The notes beneath the pieces are model-generated. The model was not told where the DNA came from and did not search any database. It worked only from the letters and a program-made list of their open reading frames with translations. From positions 2,356,001 to 2,420,000 of the forward strand of contig NZ_JAEPRJ010000001.1 in NCBI RefSeq assembly GCF_016651435.1: a stretch of DNA of 64,000 nt, in the 5' to 3' direction. The position numbers and the translations under genes were made by a program. The stretch comes from Catonella massiliensis (GTDB taxonomy: Bacteria; Bacillota; Clostridia; Lachnospirales; Lachnospiraceae). Below, piece after piece: positions 41,777 to 49,374 of the stretch; the stretch's first letter is position 1; each line of letters opens with the position of its first letter.

Positions 41777-44761
41777 CTACTGCAGCTTAACTGACTTCTT
41801 TTTCACGACTCCGTCCACATTTACATAGACGAAATATTCTCCTGCTTCTTCATCCTCTAGGTGAAGAGAAATATTTCTCTCCTTTCCTTCAAGAACGCCC
41901 ACATATACCAGCTGTCCTTCCGCATCTCTGATGACGAAGTTTCCTCCATTACCACTTTGGCGGATTCTAATACGCACAAAGCGCCCTTCATTTGTCACTT
42001 CAACTAAGTCGCCAACCTTACCGAGCTTAAATACTATCTCGTCAGACGCCTTAGGGAATGGAATGATCTGCACCTTGTCACCTATCACCTTATATCCATC
42101 AGGCACATCCTTAATCATAACCTTAATCTTGTCAGCTGCCTCAAGTGATGATGGTATGAGCTCTCCATACTCATATTCAGTCGTGGTATAGGTCAGTGCA
42201 TCAAGGATAGGAACCATTGTCTTAAATGAAACATCAGGCACAGTATTTCCCTTTTCATCCACAGCTTTTACCTTTAGTCTCACACCCTTTTCTACGGACA
42301 TAATTCCTGTCGCATTTTGCTTTATGGTATTTACATCAAGGAAAGCAGGAACCGCTACCCAGTCTTCATTTATATTCCCCACCTGTACTCTAAACTTCCC
42401 CTTTGGAACCTTTACACTAAACCAGTCTTCGCTGCCTGTAGGCTTTAGCACATACTCTTTTCCTGCGTCATCAACTGCATACAGCTCAGGAACGCCTACA
42501 TGTCCTGTGAAAGAAAACTCTATGCTTATCGACCTCTCCAGTTCCTTTTCCTTTACAGTTACCTTAATCCAGTACTCAAGGGTAACAGGCGACTTAGGGT
42601 TCTGTGCAACTCCCTCAGGTAATGAAAAAGACGCTCTTAGCTCATAAACTGATGGCTTTTTGCCGTCATAAGAGCCAAGGTACCACCTTACAGGCACAAT
42701 ATGCTCATTTTTATAAGAGTCAATTATTGTAACCTTTGCTGGAAGCTTCTGTTTAAGAGCTTCTTTATCTGTTCCATATGCAACCTGAATATCCTTAAAC
42801 TGATGTATGACTTCCCTCGCTACAAGTCTCTCGCCCTGTTTAACCAGGTCTACAACCTTCACATATTCCTTGGTAGTCGGTACAACGCTTACCTCTGTTG
42901 CATTAAGCTCATATCCTGAAGGAATACCCTCCGGTAAAACTCTCGCCTCTTCATTTATATGATAATACTTATCCTTATACTGATAGGATGGCTTAGTGGT
43001 GCCAACTATCTGCCCCTTATATCTGTACTCAAAGCTAACCTTTGCAGGGTTAATTATATGAGTTATGCCGTCTTTTAGGTTGTTAGGGTTTACGAAGCCA
43101 TCGATATAGACGTGGACTTTTTTTGTATCCTGGTGTCCGTTTGTCTTGTAAAATGCCTCCTTATGAAGTTCCTTTAGGGTAGCAGGGACTTTGATTTCAC
43201 TAAATCCTGCCCATCCAAAGGCACCTTCGTCAATCTTCTCGATATTCTTAGACATTTTTACTTCTTTAATCCTTGGCTCCTTCTTATCAGGTCTCGCAGA
43301 AAATGCAAACTTACCGATTTGACGGACAGAGTCAGGTATTACCAAAGAAGTAAGCCTGTGATAGCCAAAGGCTTTGAAGTCAATGACTTCAACTGTATCT
43401 GGTATTTCAAGCTCTTCAAAATCAAGCCACTGGCAGGCTGCGGAGCCTATCTCTACTACAGGTTCTCCTTTATAGGTAGTAGGTACGGCTAACTTCTTTG
43501 ATTTTTTAACCTTATCTTTGCCACTTGGTTTTGTGTCTTTGAGTACGACTCTTCCGTCTTTCTTTATAAATACAAAGTCATCCTCAGTAAGCGGAATTTC
43601 CTTTTCCTTTACACGTACATCTACCTTTACTTCCGGATAATCATCTACGCCTTCGATGGTATAGCTTCCTTTTAGGGTATAGATGCCTGGTTTTTCAGCT
43701 TCATAAGCAGATAGCTCCCACTTAACAGGCACTTCTATCTTTTCTTTTTTATTACTAAGCTTAACTAGGATAGTCTTAGGAAGAAGGCTAGCAAGCTCCT
43801 CCTTCGTAGTCCCAAACTTTACATCTATCTGCCCTACTTTGTCTACTGATTCAATAAGGGTCTCACTGCTGTTTTCTCCAAGGCGGTCTACCTCTATCTC
43901 AAATTCCATCACATTTTTTAGGTCACTTTGAGCAGGATAGCTTCCCTTAAACTTTACAGCTCCCTCTTTATTCTCAGCAAAGTCAGCTGTATTCCAGGTT
44001 ATATTTACTTCTCTTTCACTTCCGTCTTCCAGTGTTAGCTTTCCCTTTGCAGGAAGTCTCTTGATTACCTCTGCCTTGCTTAGTTTCACAGATACCTTTT
44101 GTTTATCAAAGGAAGAGACCTTGACTATATTTTGTTTCTTTGCAAAATCAAAGCCAACCACTGCCTGCTTAGACTTGACATTTACAGTCTTTTCGACCTC
44201 TTTTGCTACATAGTTTTCCTTATCATAGTCAGTAAGCCTTACCTTCACTCTGCTTATTCTTGGAATTAGTTCAGGCTTAAAATACAGCCTCTTATATGAC
44301 CAGGAAGAATCCGTTTCAGATACATAGATAGAATATTCCGGTTCTCCCTTGTCATAGCCGTGAGAGACAATCTTAAGCGATGCTCTTTCATAAGCATAGA
44401 GATCCTTTTTAAGTAAAGCCGAATTAACTTCAATCTCAGGCTCATAGACGAACATGTCCTTATTCTCGGCCTCTAAGGTATATGAACCGTAAGGAAGATT
44501 CGTATACCTTAGAGGCATACCCATATAATCCTCACCTGACTTAAAAGAATAGCGTTTGCCCGCCTTATCAACTGCTATTACTTTGAAATAGCTGCTAGTC
44601 TCATCCTGCGGCTGAAATAAAGTAAGCTCCACCTTCCCCTCAGTTTGTGACATCCTTCTTACGGTCTTCTTTGTAAGCTTCGCTCCACTAGCAGTCGAGA
44701 AAGTCGAGAGAAATACACTAAAGACGATAAGAATTAGTACCAAGCCCCTAATCTTTTTCAT
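41777..44761 (-). CDS. Secreted BspA-type LRR_5 protein with Ig-like (Big_4) modules
   Basis: 994 residues, signal peptide (GLVLILIVFSVFLSTFSTASG). Domains: N-terminal beta region (40-190), repeated Big_4-like modules with the pattern ...VKFGTTKEEL...LPKT...VPVKWELSAY (about 215-390 and 655-750), a BspA-type leucine-rich block (about 420-545; LEIPDTVEVIDFKAFGYHRLTSL, SEIKVPATLKELHKEAF), a MucBP-like stretch (about 570-640), and C-terminal beta modules. BspA-like repeats bind host or bacterial surface proteins in oral and gut bacteria. First gene of the operon, 140 bases downstream of a sigma-A promoter with a leader hairpin. Confidence 0.85.
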   Translation of the reverse strand: MKKIRGLVLILIVFSVFLSTFSTASGAKLTKKTVRRMSQTEGKVELTLFQPQDETSSYFKVIAVDKAGKRYSFKSGEDYMGMPLRYTNLPYGSYTLEAENKDMFVYEPEIEVNSALLKKDLYAYERASLKIVSHGYDKGEPEYSIYVSETDSSWSYKRLYFKPELIPRISRVKVRLTDYDKENYVAKEVEKTVNVKSKQAVVGFDFAKKQNIVKVSSFDKQKVSVKLSKAEVIKRLPAKGKLTLEDGSEREVNITWNTADFAENKEGAVKFKGSYPAQSDLKNVMEFEIEVDRLGENSSETLIESVDKVGQIDVKFGTTKEELASLLPKTILVKLSNKKEKIEVPVKWELSAYEAEKPGIYTLKGSYTIEGVDDYPEVKVDVRVKEKEIPLTEDDFVFIKKDGRVVLKDTKPSGKDKVKKSKKLAVPTTYKGEPVVEIGSAACQWLDFEELEIPDTVEVIDFKAFGYHRLTSLVIPDSVRQIGKFAFSARPDKKEPRIKEVKMSKNIEKIDEGAFGWAGFSEIKVPATLKELHKEAFYKTNGHQDTKKVHVYIDGFVNPNNLKDGITHIINPAKVSFEYRYKGQIVGTTKPSYQYKDKYYHINEEARVLPEGIPSGYELNATEVSVVPTTKEYVKVVDLVKQGERLVAREVIHQFKDIQVAYGTDKEALKQKLPAKVTIIDSYKNEHIVPVRWYLGSYDGKKPSVYELRASFSLPEGVAQNPKSPVTLEYWIKVTVKEKELERSISIEFSFTGHVGVPELYAVDDAGKEYVLKPTGSEDWFSVKVPKGKFRVQVGNINEDWVAVPAFLDVNTIKQNATGIMSVEKGVRLKVKAVDEKGNTVPDVSFKTMVPILDALTYTTTEYEYGELIPSSLEAADKIKVMIKDVPDGYKVIGDKVQIIPFPKASDEIVFKLGKVGDLVEVTNEGRFVRIRIRQSGNGGNFVIRDAEGQLVYVGVLEGKERNISLHLEDEEAGEYFVYVNVDGVVKKKSVKLQ

Positions 44762-44802
44762 TGCTACCTCCGTTCAGATTTAGTTTTTGACTCCATTTAA
44801 TA

Positions 44803-44840
44803 CAGGCTTACTTCAGCTTCATTTCTTCAAAGTAAGCCTG
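44803..44840 (-). promoter_or_regulatory. Leader hairpin in the 5' UTR of the surface-protein operon
   Basis: Perfect 11-bp stem CAGGCTTACTT/AAGTAAGCCTG (44803-44813, 44830-44840), 16-base loop, ending 42 bases before the start codon. A second, shorter stem (TTTGACA/TGTCAAA, 44856-44862 and 44873-44879) precedes it. On the plus strand the main stem is followed by TTTTTT, so a plus-strand terminator is also possible. Confidence 0.6.
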
Positions 44841-44908
44841 AATCGTTTTTTCACTTTTGACACCTATACCGTTGTCAAAGTTTTACATATTAAAATGCAT
44901 ATAGTTAT

Positions 44909-44938
44909 AGTATATTGTGCAGTATTAATGTAGTCCAA
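44909..44938 (-). promoter_or_regulatory. Sigma-A promoter of the BspA/LRR/subtilase operon
   Basis: Minus strand TTGGAC (44933-44938), 18-base spacer, TATACT (44909-44914), giving a leader of about 140 bases. The remaining non-coding stretch 44941-45126 holds small AT-rich hairpins only. Confidence 0.65.
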
Positions 44939-45126
44939 TTGAAAATGCCTATTCCTAATGTGTATTTATAGTTAATTGCTATAAATGTAAATAATCCCAC
45001 AAGAAAGTATCCTTCTTGGCAGGATTTAAAGCCTGTAGCGGGTATCATAAGAGGTATCTAAATATTCGCCTAAGCGTAATTTCTAGCTAGTTTTTATTGC
45101 AGGGAGATTTGAGTGAAATTTCCTAC

Positions 45127-45160
45127 AAAAAAAAGGTCAGACTCCATAAGTCCGACCTTT
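45127..45160 (-). terminator. Terminator after the SMI1/DUF4375 gene
   Basis: 12-bp stem AAAGGTCAGACT/AGTCCGACCTTT (45132-45143, 45149-45160, one G-U), T run on the minus strand from 45134 down. Confidence 0.85.
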
Positions 45161-45190
45161 ATCATATTTCCTAATATTTTTTTCAACTTA

Positions 45191-46711
45191 CTACACCATC
45201 TTATTATAATACCCCTCATATACAAACTTATCAGGGTGGGATTTTACATAGTTTACCTCATACTCACTATCATAATCATAGGTGTCATATACAAAGCTGT
45301 CTGCCTCCTCCAGAAGCTCATCAAAGCCATCTTCAAGGCTCTCCATTGCCTTCCAGCGCTCTTCTCTGTCAAACGGAATCTTACCTCCAAAGGCATCAAT
45401 CACCCTCTTAAAATTATCAGCAAAGATACCCATATCAAAGGACTTAAGCCCATTTATGGCATCTTCCCAGACTATTCCTGTAGAATTGTCCAAAAACTGC
45501 TGGTGCCCTCCGTTGTTTACCTCGATAAAGTACCAGGATACTGCATTTAAGTATCTCTGCTCCAAGGTAAAGCCCTCAGCAGACTTAAGATAGTTTTCGT
45601 GTGTTCCGTATATATCAACAGTCCAGTAAATCGGATCTAAGACACCCCAGATTTCATCCATTTTTTCTATATCCGCTACAGTGATTTTGGCGTAGGTCTT
45701 TCCACTGCTTGAATTACCGGACTCTGAATCAAAAAGCTTAGCTTCAAGCTCTTTATAATGCTTGTAAACAAGCGGGAATTTCTCTTTATTAGCTTCAAGT
45801 ATTCCCTTAAACCCATGAAAATCTACAATTTCAATACAATATTCAATAACCTTATCATCCTTTGCAAGCCCCATAGCCTTCTCAAGCATGGCAAGTGAAT
45901 TTAAGATGTCTTCCTCTACCATGTAATTATTGTTTGCTGATAGGACTGAATAAGAGCAGCCGTAGCGGTAATACCAAAGAGCATCTCTTTCCTCTTCAGG
46001 AATCATATCAAGCACCTTCATGGCCTCTTCTATCTGGTCGTTATTATTGTAGGCTCTGGCTAGTTGTCCTTTTAGCGTAGTATTTAAGTTCTCTACTCCT
46101 GTAAAAGTAAGAAATTCTATAACGCTCTCAGTATCGCCCTCATCACTTAAGTTGTAGATTACCTTTTCTTTAATTTCATCACTGTACTGTGCAAATTCTT
46201 CCTTGGTAATCTCTTGCGAGGTAATAGTCAGTCCTTTTATAAATTCTTCAAAATTATCCGCAAGTGGATGTATCTTAAAATCATCCTCCTGGTCAATAAG
46301 CACTACCTTAGGCTCTCCCTCTTTTCCACACTCCCTATAGTCGAGGAACACCATGTGATGGCCGCCTGAGATAGTATCAGCCACTGCAATACCTATATTA
46401 GGATAACCCCATTCATTAATCCAAAGCTCATTACCCATCTCACCACAAAGAGAATTCATCTTCTCCTTATCAGTGCCGTAGATGCCTGTGATATACACTG
46501 CATACTTGCCATTGCTAAACAAGGTTGCATAAGGAGTCCCTCCGTTATGTATTTTGACAAGCTCTATATATGATGCCGGAAGCTTATAGCCAAGTTCATT
46601 TTCAACTTCCTTTATTTCCTCATCAGTAGGCTCTTTGCCAACATATTCCTCAAGTGAATATTCATCATCCTCCCAAAAGTGAGAAAAATCAAAGTTTTCA
46701 AATGGTTTCAT
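45191..46711 (-). CDS. SMI1/KNR4 - TPR - DUF4375 protein (immunity-like)
   Basis: 506 residues, cytosolic, acidic. Residues about 25-165 match the SMI1/KNR4 (SUKH) fold: EEIKEVENELGYKLPASYIELVKIHNGGTPY, GISGGHHMVFLDY-like strand TISGGHHMVFLDYRECGK, IHPLADNFEEFI. A helical TPR-like middle follows (about 185-320; ARAYNNNDQIEEAMKVLDMIPE). The C-terminus is DUF4375 (about 385-470; LNAVSWYFIEVNNGGHQQFLDN). Both end domains are typical of immunity proteins against polymorphic toxins, and their fusion through TPRs is unusual. No toxin gene adjoins. AAAGGA precedes the ATG. Two palindromes lie 55-140 bases upstream. Confidence 0.8.
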   Translation of the reverse strand: MKPFENFDFSHFWEDDEYSLEEYVGKEPTDEEIKEVENELGYKLPASYIELVKIHNGGTPYATLFSNGKYAVYITGIYGTDKEKMNSLCGEMGNELWINEWGYPNIGIAVADTISGGHHMVFLDYRECGKEGEPKVVLIDQEDDFKIHPLADNFEEFIKGLTITSQEITKEEFAQYSDEIKEKVIYNLSDEGDTESVIEFLTFTGVENLNTTLKGQLARAYNNNDQIEEAMKVLDMIPEEERDALWYYRYGCSYSVLSANNNYMVEEDILNSLAMLEKAMGLAKDDKVIEYCIEIVDFHGFKGILEANKEKFPLVYKHYKELEAKLFDSESGNSSSGKTYAKITVADIEKMDEIWGVLDPIYWTVDIYGTHENYLKSAEGFTLEQRYLNAVSWYFIEVNNGGHQQFLDNSTGIVWEDAINGLKSFDMGIFADNFKRVIDAFGGKIPFDREERWKAMESLEDGFDELLEEADSFVYDTYDYDSEYEVNYVKSHPDKFVYEGYYNKMV

Positions 46712-46767
46712 AAGATTTCCTTTCAGTAATTAGTTATTATAATTCAGTTTACAGTTGTTTTTATATT

Positions 46768-46851
46768 CTTATTTCAATTTGTCAACCGAAATTGAAATAA
46801 GTCACATTTTTTTATTTGCTTATTTCAATTTATACCTCTAAATTAAAATAA
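46768..46851. promoter_or_regulatory. Two tandem palindromic operators upstream of the SMI1/DUF4375 gene
   Basis: First: CTTATTTCAATTT (46768-46780) and AAATTGAAATAAG (46789-46801), perfect, 8-base centre. Second: TTATTTCAATTTA (46820-46832) and TAAATTAAAATAA (46839-46851), one mismatch, 6-base centre. Centre-to-centre distance about 51 bases. On the minus strand a TTGACA lies inside the first. Confidence 0.75.
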
Positions 46852-46933
46852 CAATATTTTTTTGAGCACATTATTTCATTCTCAATCCGAAAGATATAAT
46901 ATCTCAAATCCACCAATAGGCCATTTTCAGTCC

Positions 46934-47167
46934 CTATGCATTTAATAACTTCACAATATCCTTCACCTTTGGTACTCTTCCGCTTATAATCAGCTTCCCA
47001 TCCACCATAACCGAAGGAGTGGTCATAACGCCGAGCCTCACTATATCCATCAAATCCTCTACCTTTTCAATCTTTGCATCCAATCCTAACTCCTCTATGG
47101 CTAAGAGGGTGTTTTCATAGAGTTTGTCACATTTTTCGCAGCCTTCACCAATTACCTTAATCTCCAT
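46934..47167 (-). CDS. Thioredoxin-like mini-protein (redox-active disulfide type)
   Basis: 77 residues with the active-site GCEKCDKL (CxxC) and cis-Pro segment MTTPSVMVDG. Matches the small thioredoxin-fold family often called redox-active disulfide protein 2, which is frequently encoded beside DUF318/ArsP permeases. Last gene of a three-gene unit, eight bases after the GTPase gene. Probable role: passing electrons or a thiol-bound metal(loid) to or from the permease. Confidence 0.88.
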   Translation of the reverse strand: MEIKVIGEGCEKCDKLYENTLLAIEELGLDAKIEKVEDLMDIVRLGVMTTPSVMVDGKLIISGRVPKVKDIVKLLNA

Positions 47168-47174
47168 ATTTACC

Positions 47175-48104
47175 TCAATTCCTTAATTTCATAGGTTTAT
47201 CCACAATTTCCTTCCAGGCACTGTCGATTGTGCGGATAACCTGTGGTCCTGTTTTAGATAAAAATACAAGTTCTGATTTTTCACGCTCGCCAGAAGGCTT
47301 GAAGTCAATCAATTCTTCCACCACATCTACCTGCTGCCAGCCTTCATCCAACTTAAAAAATCCCTTAATCCTGTAGCAAGATGGAAGCACCTTTTTAAGA
47401 AATGTCACCAATATCTCCTTTGACACCACTTCAAGGGTTTCTAAAGATATAGTCTTAGGCTTGTTATCCACTGTATTTAGGCTATCTTCAGACTCTGCCC
47501 ATTTTCTCACAGTTAAATCTTCATTCATAAATGAGAGGTCAGTTTTACCAAAGGAAGCTGTGATTATATCACATACAGGATTAACCTCGCGCACCAGCTT
47601 CTTCACCTCTTCAAGCTCTGATAAGTCAAGCTTATCCACTTTATTGATTACTGCCAGATTGCAGTGGGCAAGCTGCCTGTCTACAGTTTCCACATCCTTT
47701 ATCTGATTCTTAAAATTCACTCCGTCAACAAGGCAGATAACCCCCTTAAAGATGTAATTATCTCCCGCCATTACCCCTACAGCTCCGAGGATTTCCTCAA
47801 TGTTAGAAGGATCTGCAAGTCCTGAACTTTCTACAAAGACATAGTCAAGGTCCTTTGTACTCATTTCAGCGAGTGCCTGAACAAAGGAAAGCTTTAGGCA
47901 GGAGCAGAAGATGGAGCCTCGGCTTATTTCAGTCATTTCTATCCCATTTCTCCTGATAATTTCTCCGTCTACATTTATTTTTCCAAATTCATTTTGAATA
48001 ATTCCTATTTTTTTATCCTTAACATTATCAAGAATATTCAGCAAAAACGAGGTCTTTCCTGCACCAAGAAAGCCTGTAAGCACGTATAAATCTTTCTTTT
48101 CCAT
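47175..48104 (-). CDS. COG0523/CobW-family GTPase, metal chaperone-like
   Basis: 309 residues. G1 TGFLGAGKTSFL, Switch/Walker B VFVESSGLADP, G4 INKVDKL. The conserved COG0523 cysteine motif (usually CxCC) appears as SIFCSCLK, i.e. with C-x-C followed by Leu. The C-terminal domain (about 215-305) carries RIKGFFKLDEGWQQVDVV, as in this family. COG0523 proteins load or traffic Zn, Co, Ni or other metals using GTP. Here the neighbours are an ArsP-like permease (23 bases upstream) and a mini-thioredoxin. Confidence 0.88.
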   Translation of the reverse strand: MEKKDLYVLTGFLGAGKTSFLLNILDNVKDKKIGIIQNEFGKINVDGEIIRRNGIEMTEISRGSIFCSCLKLSFVQALAEMSTKDLDYVFVESSGLADPSNIEEILGAVGVMAGDNYIFKGVICLVDGVNFKNQIKDVETVDRQLAHCNLAVINKVDKLDLSELEEVKKLVREVNPVCDIITASFGKTDLSFMNEDLTVRKWAESEDSLNTVDNKPKTISLETLEVVSKEILVTFLKKVLPSCYRIKGFFKLDEGWQQVDVVEELIDFKPSGEREKSELVFLSKTGPQVIRTIDSAWKEIVDKPMKLRN

Positions 48105-48126
48105 ACTACCTCCTGTTAAAATTGTG

Positions 48127-49128
48127 TCAAAAAATATAATTAAATAGATATCCCGTTATAATAATCCCTACCGTACATATCCCTACAAACAAGGCTAGCA
48201 GTCTGCGTTTAATGGCTTTTCTAAGCATAATCAGCGATGGAAGCGATAAGGTAGTAACTGCCATCATAAATGACAATACCGTACCGAGCTCTGCTCCTTT
48301 GGTATATAGTGCTTCTGCAACTGGTATGGTTCCAAATATATCCGCATACATTGGAATTCCAACCAAAGTAGCTAATATTACAGAGAAAGCATTTTTACTT
48401 CCAAGCACAGTTACTATAAAGGACTCCGGTATCCAGTTGTGAATGACAGCTCCTATACCGACTCCTGCCAATATGTATGGAAATACCTTCTTAAGTGTGG
48501 AACAGACCTGTTCACCTGCAAAATCGAGTCTATCCTTTACATTTAGCCCCGGGCTTACAGAGTTCACATTTCCCACTTTTTTGATATATTCTTCTATATA
48601 ATCTTCCATCTTCATTTTATCGATAATAAGTCCACCTATCACCGCTATAATCAGTCCAAGTATGACATAAAGCAGGGCTGTTTTTGCTCCAAATACACTC
48701 ATAAGCAGAATTAAAGAACCCAGGTCAACCATAGGTGAGGATATGAGGAAGGAAAATGTCACTCCTATCGGTAAGCCTGCACTTGTAAATCCAATGAATA
48801 AAGGAATGGACGAGCAGGAGCAAAAAGGGGTTACAGTACCAAGTAAGGCGGCTAATACATTTGCCCATATTCCTCTATGTTCCCCCAGTATTTTCTTGGT
48901 TCTCTCTGGCGGGAAGAAGCTCTGAATAAAGGAAATAGTAAATATAAGCACGCAGAGTAAAAGTGTAATCTTCGTTACATCGTAGAGGAAAAACTGAACA
49001 CTCCCTCCTACTCTGCTCTCCATATCAACTCCAACTGCTGATAAGCCCTTTCCTATCAGCTCATCCAGCCATTCCATCTTTAAGACTTGATTTTGAATGA
49101 AATCCCACCCAGATTTAATTGTATCCAA
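48127..49128 (-). CDS. Permease, DUF318/ArsP-like
   Basis: 333 residues with about eight membrane helices. Signature TPFCSCSSIPLFIGF near residue 100, shared with ArsP (export of trivalent organoarsenicals) and related permeases, plus FSFLISSPMVDLGSLILL and a second-half VGIPMYADIFGTIPVAEAL. Start is TTG 49126-49128 with GGAGGAGAG upstream. First gene of the permease-GTPase-thioredoxin unit. Substrate may be an organoarsenical or another thiol-reactive metalloid; not decidable here. Confidence 0.85.
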   Translation of the reverse strand: MDTIKSGWDFIQNQVLKMEWLDELIGKGLSAVGVDMESRVGGSVQFFLYDVTKITLLLCVLIFTISFIQSFFPPERTKKILGEHRGIWANVLAALLGTVTPFCSCSSIPLFIGFTSAGLPIGVTFSFLISSPMVDLGSLILLMSVFGAKTALLYVILGLIIAVIGGLIIDKMKMEDYIEEYIKKVGNVNSVSPGLNVKDRLDFAGEQVCSTLKKVFPYILAGVGIGAVIHNWIPESFIVTVLGSKNAFSVILATLVGIPMYADIFGTIPVAEALYTKGAELGTVLSFMMAVTTLSLPSLIMLRKAIKRRLLALFVGICTVGIIITGYLFNYIF

Positions 49129-49374
49129 TACTCTCCTCCAAATTTAGCACATTATTAAAGTGAACATAACCATTTTAGACCGATAAATCAAGCCTCTGGC
49201 AGTGACTCTGATTACGCTTAACACAATGGACTAATCCATTTCCAGTCTTTGCTATATTGTACTCCAAACTGGTTGTTTTGACAATTGCAAAGAATAGATT
49301 TCCCTTCTGTACTATTTACGATTTCTGTGTATACTTATAACAATAACAATATTCTAAAAGCCAAGGAGAAAAAC

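Noticed and set aside
44803..44879. A known riboswitch in the surface-protein leader
   Set aside because: Two simple stems only; no conserved riboswitch core (TPP, SAM, c-di-GMP, T-box) was recognised.
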